64,000 bases of DNA from Mycobacterium fragae (GTDB lineage: Bacteria; Actinomycetota; Actinomycetes; Mycobacteriales; Mycobacteriaceae), in NCBI RefSeq assembly GCF_002102185.1, contig NZ_LQOW01000002.1:82126-146125 (forward strand). The letters are read 5' to 3'. Positions 8,447 to 14,908 of the stretch are shown piece by piece (position 1 is the stretch's first letter; each line of letters begins with the position of its first letter). Below the pieces are notes generated by a model, which saw nothing but the letters and a program-made list of their open reading frames with translations, did no database searches and was not told where the DNA came from. The position numbers and the translations under genes are program-made.

Positions 8447-8461
8447 GAGAAGATGACGCAC
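8417..8461 (-). CDS. Leader peptide (14 codons) rich in Leu/Val
   Basis: GTG at 8461 encodes VRHLLVVASTRSGA and stops with TGA at 8419-8417. The consecutive Leu-Leu-Val-Val codons (CTT CTC GTA GTA) are the expected sensing codons for a branched-chain amino acid attenuator. There is no ribosome site, but a -10-like TAACCT ends 8 nt upstream, so the mRNA may start at the GTG itself (leaderless), which is common in mycobacteria. It is far below ORF-caller length. Translation is inferred from the arrangement. Confidence 0.6.
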   Translation of the reverse strand: MRHLLVVASTRSGA

Positions 8462-8469
8462 GATCGCCG

Positions 8470-8499
8470 AGGTTAGACGCCGGCGTCGGCTCTGTGCAA
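8470..8499 (-). promoter_or_regulatory. Probable SigA-type promoter of the leader/LeuA-domain gene
   Basis: On the minus strand TTGCAC (8499-8494) and TAACCT (8475-8470) are spaced by 18 bp, matching -35 and -10 elements. The predicted start falls 8 nt further at 8461, the first base of the leader peptide GTG, implying a leaderless transcript. Confidence 0.55.
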
Positions 8500-8503
8500 G
8501 TTG

Positions 8504-8908
8504 TTAAGTCGCGGCCGCCACGTCCTGAAGAGCTTCCTGAAGCAGTCCGGTCACCGCCTCGGCGATCTGGTCCAATCCGGGCTCCTTGGTCACGTCGACC
8601 ATCAGCCGCGGGTCCATCGCGTCGACGATGACGGTGTCGGGCGCGTCCGGGTCTTGGCGCACCACGACGTTGCATGGCAGCAGCACGCCGATCTGCCGGT
8701 CGATGTTGACCGCTTGATGGGCGAACTGCGGGTTGCACGCGCCGAGGATCAGGTAGTCCTCCATGTCCTCGCCGAGCTTGGCCTTCAACGTAGCCTTCAT
8801 GTCGATCTCGGTCAGCACACCAAAGCCCTTCTCCGCAAGGGCTTTCCGAGTCCGTTCGACCGCATCCTCGAATGATGTGTGCAGGGTCGTCGATAAGGCG
8901 ATGGCCAT
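8504..8908 (-). CDS. DUF302 family protein
   Basis: A 134-residue soluble protein of the DUF302 family. The landmarks are TTLHTSFEDAVERTRKALAE, GFGVLTEIDMKATLKAKLGE and DYLILGACNPQFAHQAVNID, the last with a conserved Cys, then IGVLLPCNVVV. ATG at 8908 is chosen because GAGGAGGCGACC precedes it; the longer upstream frame is unsupported. DUF302 proteins are of uncertain function and are often found near metal, sulfur or redox genes. The gene is divergent from hypA (118 bp), so it could share control with the hydrogenase-maturation genes, but this is positional inference only. Confidence 0.88.
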   Translation of the reverse strand: MAIALSTTLHTSFEDAVERTRKALAEKGFGVLTEIDMKATLKAKLGEDMEDYLILGACNPQFAHQAVNIDRQIGVLLPCNVVVRQDPDAPDTVIVDAMDPRLMVDVTKEPGLDQIAEAVTGLLQEALQDVAAAT

Positions 8909-9026
8909 GGTCGCCTCCTCTCTTCTCCCCCATTGTGCGCCGAGATTCAGCCGCGACGGGCGTCGAGGTGTACAACGGTGCCTATGGGCTTGCCCTGCCG
9001 TCAGTACGCCGCGGCGGTGACCCGCC

Positions 9027-9362
9027 GTGCATGAACTGTCGCTGTGCCAAGCGATCGCCAGCCTGGTCAAACCGTATGCCGACGGCCGGCACGTCGACAT
9101 CGTCCGCGTCAAGATCGGTGCGCTACGCCAGGTGGTTCCCGAGTCGCTGACGTTCTGCTGGACACTCGTTCGCGACTACGAGGACATGCCCGATGCCGAG
9201 CTGGAACTCGAGTTCGTCAGCGCCGAGGTGCACTGCCGTTCGTGCGGCCGGCGTTCGACGATCACCTCGCAGTGGTCGTTGATGTGCCCGCAGTGTGACA
9301 GCGCCGACGTCGAGGTGCTGCGCGGTGACGAGTTTCTGGTGACCTCACTGGACGTTTCATGA
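9027..9362 (+). CDS. hypA: Hydrogenase nickel-incorporation protein HypA
   Basis: A 111-residue HypA. It begins with GTG-encoded VHELSLCQAI, where His2 is the conserved nickel ligand directly after the start, so the GTG is essential to the assignment. A zinc site is formed by CRSCGRR and CPQCDS in the C-terminal half. HypA works with HypB to load Ni into the large subunit of [NiFe]-hydrogenase (or urease). It is first in a hypA-hypB-protease-hypC operon, with 12 nt to the next start. No hydrogenase structural gene lies in the window. Confidence 0.95.
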   Translation: MHELSLCQAIASLVKPYADGRHVDIVRVKIGALRQVVPESLTFCWTLVRDYEDMPDAELELEFVSAEVHCRSCGRRSTITSQWSLMCPQCDSADVEVLRGDEFLVTSLDVS

Positions 9363-9374
9363 AAGGTGCTCGCG

Positions 9375-10148
9375 ATGGGTAGGTTTCATCGGCACGACGA
9401 CGGCACGGTGCACGCCCACGATCATGACGACGCCGGCCACACGCACGACCATGGCGATCACAGCGGCTATGAAACCGGCTCAGAGCGCATCGACGTGCTG
9501 GAGGCCATCTTCGCCGAAAATGATGTCCGCGCCGATTACAACCGAGAAGCGTTCGAGCGCAACGGTGTTCGCGCGCTGAACCTGATGAGCTCGCCCGGCT
9601 CCGGCAAGACCACGGTCCTGGGCGCCACCCTCGACGAGCTGGCCGGCGAGTTCGCCGTCGGGATCATCGAAGGCGATATCGCCACCGATCTGGACGCGAC
9701 CAAGCTCGGTGGCCGGGGCGCCCAGATATCGCTGCTCAACACCGGCAACGGGTTCGGCGGCGAGTGCCATCTGGACGCGCCCATGGTCAACCGCGCACTG
9801 CAGGGGCTGGACCTGGCGGAGCTGGACCTCGTCATCATCGAAAATGTCGGAAACCTGGTATGCCCCGCGGAGTTCGATGTCGGCGAGCACGCCAAGGCCA
9901 TGGTGTACTCGGTCACCGAAGGCGACGACAAGCCACTGAAGTACCCGGTGATGTTCCGCGCGGTGGACGTGGTGCTGCTCAACAAGATCGACCTCGTGCC
10001 ATATCTGGATGTCGACGTCGACTCCTACCTCGCCCGCGTCCGCGAGGTCAATCCGGCCGCCACGGTCCTGCCGGTCAGTGCCCGCACGGGCGAGGGCATG
10101 GGCGACTGGTTCGATTGGCTGCGACGGTTCATGGCAAGCCCGCGCTGA
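9375..10148 (+). CDS. hypB: Hydrogenase nickel-incorporation GTPase HypB
   Basis: A 257-residue SIMIBI GTPase. Residues 5-29 are a His/Asp-rich nickel-storage stretch (HRHDDG, HAHDHDD, HTHDHGDH). The P-loop SSPGSGKTT is at about 72-80, followed by the switch segment EGDIATDLDA, ENVGNLVCP with the dimer-bridging metal Cys, and NKIDL for guanine recognition. ATG at 9375 is preferred to GTG at 9366 because GAAAGG is spaced 8 nt upstream. GTP hydrolysis drives Ni delivery from HypA/HypB to the hydrogenase large subunit. The stop overlaps the protease ATG (TGATG), so translation is coupled. Confidence 0.96.
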   Translation: MGRFHRHDDGTVHAHDHDDAGHTHDHGDHSGYETGSERIDVLEAIFAENDVRADYNREAFERNGVRALNLMSSPGSGKTTVLGATLDELAGEFAVGIIEGDIATDLDATKLGGRGAQISLLNTGNGFGGECHLDAPMVNRALQGLDLAELDLVIIENVGNLVCPAEFDVGEHAKAMVYSVTEGDDKPLKYPVMFRAVDVVLLNKIDLVPYLDVDVDSYLARVREVNPAATVLPVSARTGEGMGDWFDWLRRFMASPR

Positions 10149-10621
10149 TGTCCCCCCAGATCTTGATCGCCGGCATCGGCAACATCTTCCTCGGCGATGA
10201 CGGCTTCGGTCCCGAGGTGCTGCGTCACGTGCATGCAAAGCTCAGCGAGTCGGACGGGCTGCGCGCAACCGATTACGGGATCGGCGGCATGCACCTGGCT
10301 TACGACCTGCTCGACGACTGGGACGCCCTGGTGCTCGTCGACGCCATCCCGAACCGGGGCTCACCCGGGACGGTCCACGTCTTCGAAGCCGACCACGAAC
10401 CGCAGGACTCTCCTGCGGCGTTGGACGCGCACGGCATGGACCCGGCAACAGTGTTCGCGAGCCTTCGAGCCCTCGGCGGGGCGCCGCCGCGGACTATCGT
10501 GGTGGGGTGTGAGGTCGCCGACGTCGGCGAGGGAATGGGCCTGAGCGAGGCTGTCCGGGCAGCGGTCCCCGAGGCGGTGGCGGCGGTCGAATCGGCGGTG
10601 GCGATGCTACGGGAGGTTTGA
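10148..10621 (+). CDS. Hydrogenase maturation protease (HyaD/HycI/HupD family)
   Basis: A 157-residue M52-type endopeptidase that cleaves the C-terminal tail of the hydrogenase large subunit after nickel insertion. GIGNIFLGDDGFGPEVLRHV contains the conserved Asp/Glu metal ligand, DALVLVDAIPNRGSPGTV the second Asp, and DAHGMDPATVF the His. Its ATG overlaps the hypB stop (ATGA). The substrate must be encoded elsewhere because no large subunit lies nearby. Confidence 0.92.
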   Translation: MSPQILIAGIGNIFLGDDGFGPEVLRHVHAKLSESDGLRATDYGIGGMHLAYDLLDDWDALVLVDAIPNRGSPGTVHVFEADHEPQDSPAALDAHGMDPATVFASLRALGGAPPRTIVVGCEVADVGEGMGLSEAVRAAVPEAVAAVESAVAMLREV

Positions 10622-10624
10622 CAG

Positions 10625-10879
10625 ATGTGTCTGGGGATCCCGGGGCAGGTCATCCACATGCTCGACGGGTACAACGGTCAGCTCGCCCTGGTCGACGTCG
10701 TCGGTGAGCAGCGCAGGGTCAACGTCGGCATGCTGCCGGAGGAGACATTCGCTCCGGGCGACTGGGTGATCATCCACATGGGTTTCGTGGTGGAAAAGAC
10801 CGACAAGGCCGGCGCCGACGCGGCGATGGCCGGTCTGGAGCTGATGGGCCGGGGCCCTAGCGCGACCGACAACCAGTGA
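10625..10879 (+). CDS. hypC: Hydrogenase assembly chaperone HypC
   Basis: An 84-residue HypC/HupF chaperone that starts MCLGIPGQVIHM, where Cys2 binds the Fe(CN)2CO precursor with HypD. The rest has the typical beta-barrel residues VDVVGEQRRVNVGML and PGDWVIIHMGFVVEKTD. It ends the hyp operon; its stop overlaps the GTG of the epimerase-like gene downstream. HypD, HypE and HypF, needed for cyanide ligand synthesis and transfer, are not seen in this window. Confidence 0.95.
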   Translation: MCLGIPGQVIHMLDGYNGQLALVDVVGEQRRVNVGMLPEETFAPGDWVIIHMGFVVEKTDKAGADAAMAGLELMGRGPSATDNQ

Positions 10880-11814
10880 ACAGGCCTGCCAACGGGCTGA
10901 AGGTGGTCATCGCGGGCGGCAGCGGCTCGCTGGGCCGGCGGATCGTGGCTGATCTTGGTGCTCGCGGCCACGACGTCGCGATCTTGACCCGACGAGTTGA
11001 CCCGACTTTGCCGGTGCGCCAGCTGCGTTGGGATGGCCGCAGCGTCGGTGACTGGGCCGCGGAGCTGGAGGGAACCAACACCGCGCTGATCAACCTAGCC
11101 GGAAAACTCGTTGATTGCCGCCCCACGCGACGCAACATCACTGCGCTCACCGAGAGCAGGGTGCTCCCGACGCGCGCACTCGTCGCCGCCAGTCGAGAAT
11201 TGAAAACGCCACTTGCACATTGGGTCCAGGCCAGCACCACGGCGATCTGGTCGGACGCCGGCGAAATCCACTGTGACGAATCAACACCGCTACCGACGGG
11301 ATTGCCGCAGATGACCGGTGTGGCCCGGCGCTGGGAGGAGGCATTCGAGGGCGCTAACACCAACCACGGCGTCATCCTGCGCACCTCGATAGTCCTCGAC
11401 CCAGACTCACCCGCTCTCGCCCGGTTGGTCTCGCTGACCAAGTGGGGGCTGGGCGGACGGATCGGCAACGGGCAGCAGTGGTTCTCCTGGATCCACCTCT
11501 CCGACTGGCTTGCCGTTGTCCGCGCGTGCCTGGACCTGACTCCGGGCGTGTCCATTCCGTCCGGTGTGGTAGTTGCCGCCAGCGACCACCCCGTGCGCAA
11601 CCGTGACCTGATGGGCATCCTGCGTCGACAATTGCACCGCCCGTCGGCGCCGCCCACGCCTGCGGCCTTACTCAAGCTCGGTGCCGTGGTGCTGCGCAGC
11701 GACCCTGCTCTGGGGCTAACCGGCCGACATGCCACATCAAAAGTGCTGCAAGACAGCGGCTTTGAATTCCGCTTTCCCACTCTTGACGATGCGCTCGCCG
11801 ACTTGTTGGGCTGA
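10876..11814 (+). CDS. NAD-dependent epimerase/dehydratase, TIGR01777/YfcH (SulA-type) family
   Basis: A 312-residue extended SDR. The Rossmann motif IAGGSGSLGRRIVADL is at residues 12-27. NLAGKLVDCRPTRRN and SRVLPTRALVAA are hallmark stretches of the TIGR01777 family, and the C-terminal DUF1731-like part LKLGAVVLRSDPALGLTGRH follows. GTG at 10876 overlaps the hypC stop (GTGA), so it may be translationally coupled to the hydrogenase operon, although such proteins are also found alone. Substrate unknown. It ends facing the GntR gene, which finishes 10 nt away. Confidence 0.88.
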   Translation: MNRPANGLKVVIAGGSGSLGRRIVADLGARGHDVAILTRRVDPTLPVRQLRWDGRSVGDWAAELEGTNTALINLAGKLVDCRPTRRNITALTESRVLPTRALVAASRELKTPLAHWVQASTTAIWSDAGEIHCDESTPLPTGLPQMTGVARRWEEAFEGANTNHGVILRTSIVLDPDSPALARLVSLTKWGLGGRIGNGQQWFSWIHLSDWLAVVRACLDLTPGVSIPSGVVVAASDHPVRNRDLMGILRRQLHRPSAPPTPAALLKLGAVVLRSDPALGLTGRHATSKVLQDSGFEFRFPTLDDALADLLG

Positions 11815-11824
11815 ACTTCGCTGG

Positions 11825-13261
11825 CTAGAGCCACCACGACGCGGCTGCGTCCAGGTGACGACGGGCGCGGTGGCGCGCCAGGCTGTCGTCGCCGTCGGTG
11901 ATCGCCTCGATGACTCTCAAGTGAGCACGTTGGACGTCGACGAGGTCGTTGCGGCTCGGAGCCTGCTGTTCGGTAGTGGCCCACTGCCGGCGGAACAGCT
12001 CGACGAGAATCCGTAAAAACAAGTCCAGCACGGCATTACCGGCCAGCTGGGCCAGCCCGGTGTGGAACAAGAACTCCTCCATGCCGCCCTTGCGCACATC
12101 GTCGCCGGCGTCCTGGATCACGAGCCGATGCCGGTCGAGGAAGGCCCGCACGTCCGGCGCGTCGCGTCGTTTGACAACCTTTGCGACGTTGTCGATCTCG
12201 ATGGCATCGCGAACCAGCCGCAAGTCTTCGCGGCACGGTTTGCGGTATTGAAGGTATAGCGCGATCGTATCAATGCTTGCTTGCGCGTGCGGTTTTGCCA
12301 CCACCAGCCCCCCGCCCGGCCCCGGACGCATCCGCGCGATCCCGTGGTATTCCAACAGCCGCACCGCCTCTCGCAGCACCGAGCGGCTGACCCGGTAGCG
12401 TTCCAACAGCGCGACCTCGGTCCCGAAAACCGAACCGACCTGCCAGCCGCCGACGGCGATGTCGTCGCGGATGTTGGCCGCGACCACCTCTGCGCGCTTG
12501 CCCTCATGTCCCTCGCGACGCGTGCGCACCCGGCCCACCTGGTGGCGCCGCAACCAGGCGATCACCGATTCCGCGTGGCGCTCGCTCAGCGTCTTGGCGC
12601 GCGCCGCGTCGCCGGCGGTGACCGCGGTGACGATCTCAGTGTGCTCGCGGTGTGTCCGGTCGAGCGCCGCGACGGCAGCACCGGGAGACTCGGCCCGCGA
12701 CTCGTCTGCATACCTTTCGGTCAGCCGCATCAGGATGTCGATAAAGAGCTGCAGGACAGGGTTTTTCGACTGCGCCGCGAGCGCTGGGTGAAACTCGTCG
12801 CGCGGCGCCAACCGGGCAGGTGTTCGGTGTTCCTCGGCGTTCAGCACCGCCCGTAGGCGCTCGATGCCTGCCTCGTCGATTCGTTCCGCGGCAAGTGAGG
12901 CCGCCAGGGGTTCGAAAAGCAAGCGGGCGTCGAGCAGATCGCCGATTGTGGTGCCCAGATAGTCCAAGTAGATGATGATCGCGTGGGTGGCCGGGGCGGC
13001 GTCCGGCTCGGTGACGAGCAGGCCGCCGTTTGGTCCGCGGCGCATGCGCGCGACCCGGTGATGCTCGACCAGGCGAACGGCTTCCCGCAGCACCGACCGG
13101 CTGGCCCGGTAGCGCTCTTGCAGCGCCTGCTCGGAGCCAAGCGATTGGCCGACCGGCCAGCCGCGGCGAATGATGTCGCCCTCGATGCGACGCGCGATCT
13201 GTGCAGCCCGCTTGTCCAGTCGATGCTCGGGTTCGACACTCAACACGTCAGCAACATGCAT
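11825..13261 (-). CDS. Double-domain GntR/FadR-type regulator (Rv3060c-type)
   Basis: At 478 residues it is about twice the size of a FadR-type regulator. Two complete winged-helix plus FCD units lie in tandem. The first HTH is at ERYRASRSVLREAVRLVEHH with GPNGGLLV, and the second at ERYRVSRSVLREAVRLLEYH with GPGGGLVV. Each is followed by an alpha-helical ligand domain. Two fused protomers could act as a single-chain dimer. Its start overlaps the end of the thiolase gene by 22 nt, suggesting coupling with the thiolase. Acyl-CoA or a related lipid is a plausible effector given the neighbours. Equivalent to Rv3060c by position. Confidence 0.9.
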   Translation of the reverse strand: MHVADVLSVEPEHRLDKRAAQIARRIEGDIIRRGWPVGQSLGSEQALQERYRASRSVLREAVRLVEHHRVARMRRGPNGGLLVTEPDAAPATHAIIIYLDYLGTTIGDLLDARLLFEPLAASLAAERIDEAGIERLRAVLNAEEHRTPARLAPRDEFHPALAAQSKNPVLQLFIDILMRLTERYADESRAESPGAAVAALDRTHREHTEIVTAVTAGDAARAKTLSERHAESVIAWLRRHQVGRVRTRREGHEGKRAEVVAANIRDDIAVGGWQVGSVFGTEVALLERYRVSRSVLREAVRLLEYHGIARMRPGPGGGLVVAKPHAQASIDTIALYLQYRKPCREDLRLVRDAIEIDNVAKVVKRRDAPDVRAFLDRHRLVIQDAGDDVRKGGMEEFLFHTGLAQLAGNAVLDLFLRILVELFRRQWATTEQQAPSRNDLVDVQRAHLRVIEAITDGDDSLARHRARRHLDAAASWWL

Positions 13262-14439
13262 CCGGCGATCGGACCGCCGCCCACCGCGGCCACCGCGACC
13301 TCTGGGCGCGGGCCCACTTGCCGCGCCCCTGCCTCACCTCGTAGCTGCAGGCAGGCCTCGTGCAGCAGCCAGTAGCCGTGCATGCGCCCCGCCGAGAGTT
13401 GGCCGCCATAGGTGTTCAGCGGCAGCATGCCGTCGCGGGCGATCCGCTCGGCGCCCTCGATGAATGGACCGGCCTCGCCGTCACCGCATATCCGCAGCGC
13501 TTCCAGCCACGCCAAGGTGAGAAAGGTGAACCCGTCGTAGAGCTCGGCGAGATCCAGGTCGGCCGGCTTCAGTTCTGTCCGCGACCACATCTGCGCCGCG
13601 GCGTCGGCCGACGCCATCTTCGGATAATCCGCGCGGTGAAACCAGCCGCCGGCGCCGTCCGCACCGCCGATCGCCTCCACCGCCACCGGCCGGTGCGGGC
13701 AGTCGCGGGCATAGTCGGCCGCCGACACCACCACCGCGATCGACCCGTCCACCGGGACGTCACAATCCAACAGACCGAACGGCGTGGACACCGGCCGCGC
13801 AGCCAGGTAGTCGGCCATGGTCATCGGATCGCGGTACACCGCAAGGGGATTCAACGCCGCGTTGCGCCTGCTGTTGATCGCCAGCCAGCCCAGCTGCTCC
13901 TTGGTGGTGCCATACATGTCCATGTGCCGGCGGCAGTTGAGCGCCAGCCAGTTGGCCGCGGAATACGCATGGGCGGCAACCAGATCCGCGACGTCGTCCA
14001 TCGGCCCGATTGCGGGTCGCTCACCGTCGGTGGGCGACTCGACGATTCGCGCGAGCGCCGGCCGCGGTGTGTTCGCCGCAGCAGACGGCGACGTCGGGAC
14101 CGTGCCACCGATCATCTGCACCGTTCGATACACCAGCACATGGCGTGCCCGTTTCTCGGCCACCGCACGACAGGCCGACATCACCGGGGTGAGTAGGCCA
14201 CCGCTGTCGAACCCGAAGCCGAAATCCGCGTCGCTGATCTGTAATGCGGCGGCGACTTCGGCCGCCGGGGTATCCCCCAGGGTGCCGACGCCGTCGATGT
14301 CAGCAGGCTTCAGCCCGGCGTCGGCGATGGCGGCGCGCACCGCCTCCAGGGTGAGCTCTATACCGGGAATGCCAGTGCGGCGACCGATCCGCGAGATACC
14401 GATGCCGGACAGGATCGCGTCCTTTTCGAAGTAGTCCAT
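13240..14439 (-). CDS. Thiolase-like lipid-transfer protein (Ltp2-like)
   Basis: A 399-residue member of the SCP2-thiolase superfamily, with ISRIGRRTGIPG, LKPADIDGVGTLGDT and the C-terminal GGQLSAGRMHGYWLLHEACLQ. The segment where classical thiolases carry a nucleophilic Cys reads FDSGGLLTPVMSACRAV and lacks a clear CxG-type match. This suggests a non-thiolytic activity such as retro-aldol cleavage, as in Ltp2. Ltp2-type enzymes need a DUF35 partner, and one (14492) is encoded divergently 52 bp away. An acyl-CoA dehydrogenase follows. Together they suggest degradation of a sterol or branched side chain. Confidence 0.85.
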   Translation of the reverse strand: MDYFEKDAILSGIGISRIGRRTGIPGIELTLEAVRAAIADAGLKPADIDGVGTLGDTPAAEVAAALQISDADFGFGFDSGGLLTPVMSACRAVAEKRARHVLVYRTVQMIGGTVPTSPSAAANTPRPALARIVESPTDGERPAIGPMDDVADLVAAHAYSAANWLALNCRRHMDMYGTTKEQLGWLAINSRRNAALNPLAVYRDPMTMADYLAARPVSTPFGLLDCDVPVDGSIAVVVSAADYARDCPHRPVAVEAIGGADGAGGWFHRADYPKMASADAAAQMWSRTELKPADLDLAELYDGFTFLTLAWLEALRICGDGEAGPFIEGAERIARDGMLPLNTYGGQLSAGRMHGYWLLHEACLQLRGEAGARQVGPRPEVAVAAVGGGPIAGCMLLTC

Positions 14440-14472
14440 CAGCCCCGTCCCGCACCGCGAAAGATCGTGAAT

Positions 14473-14483
14473 AGAGTGTACTG
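14473..14483. promoter_or_regulatory. Shared motif copy 1 (AGAGTGTACTG)
   Basis: AGAGTGTACTG at 14473-14483 lies in the 52-bp divergent gap between the thiolase (minus) and DUF35 (plus) genes. The same 11-mer recurs at 17103-17113 upstream of fadE22. Flanking bases also agree (GTG-A-AGAGTGTACTG-AT). It lies 34 bp from the thiolase start and 8 bp from the DUF35 start. It may be an operator or a promoter element shared by the module; function is inferred from recurrence. Confidence 0.4.
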
Positions 14484-14491
14484 TATTGCGG

Positions 14492-14908
14492 GTGACGGAG
14501 CTGCCGGCCCGGATGCTGCCTCAGCGCGGCGGTCACGACCGGGCGTTCTGGACAGGCGGTAAAAACGGCCAACTGCTCATCGAGCGCTGCGACGAGTGTG
14601 GGCGCTGGGTACATCCGCCGACCGGTAGCTGTCGGGAATGCGGTGGCACGCTGGTTGCCCGTCCGGTGTCCGGACGCGGCATGGTGTTCACCTATACGGT
14701 GAACTTGCATGCCTACAACCCGTCGGTGCCAACGCCGTATGTGATTGCCATCGTCGAGCTGGCCGAACAGCAGGATCTGCGGCTCGCGACCAATATCATT
14801 GACTGCGAACCCGATTCAGTCGCATGCGGGATGCCCGTCGAAGTCCGATTCGAACAGCACGGCACCGGTGCCGACGCCGTCTACGTCCCGGTGTTCGCGC
14901 CTACTTGA
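14492..14908 (+). CDS. DUF35 / OB-fold zinc-ribbon acyl-CoA-associated protein
   Basis: A 138-residue DUF35 protein. The zinc ribbon is formed by CDECGRW and CRECGG, followed by an OB-fold with GRGMVFTYTVNLHAYNPSVP and a C-terminal strand VYVPVFAPT. DUF35 proteins bind acyl-CoA and form complexes with thiolase-like Ltp or aldolase subunits, for example in the ChsH2/Ltp2 system. Here the thiolase partner is divergently transcribed from the same gap, which fits a two-subunit complex. The start at GTG 14492 is preferred over TTG at 14486. The 3' end overlaps fadE22 by 8 nt on the opposite strand. Confidence 0.88.
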   Translation: MTELPARMLPQRGGHDRAFWTGGKNGQLLIERCDECGRWVHPPTGSCRECGGTLVARPVSGRGMVFTYTVNLHAYNPSVPTPYVIAIVELAEQQDLRLATNIIDCEPDSVACGMPVEVRFEQHGTGADAVYVPVFAPT

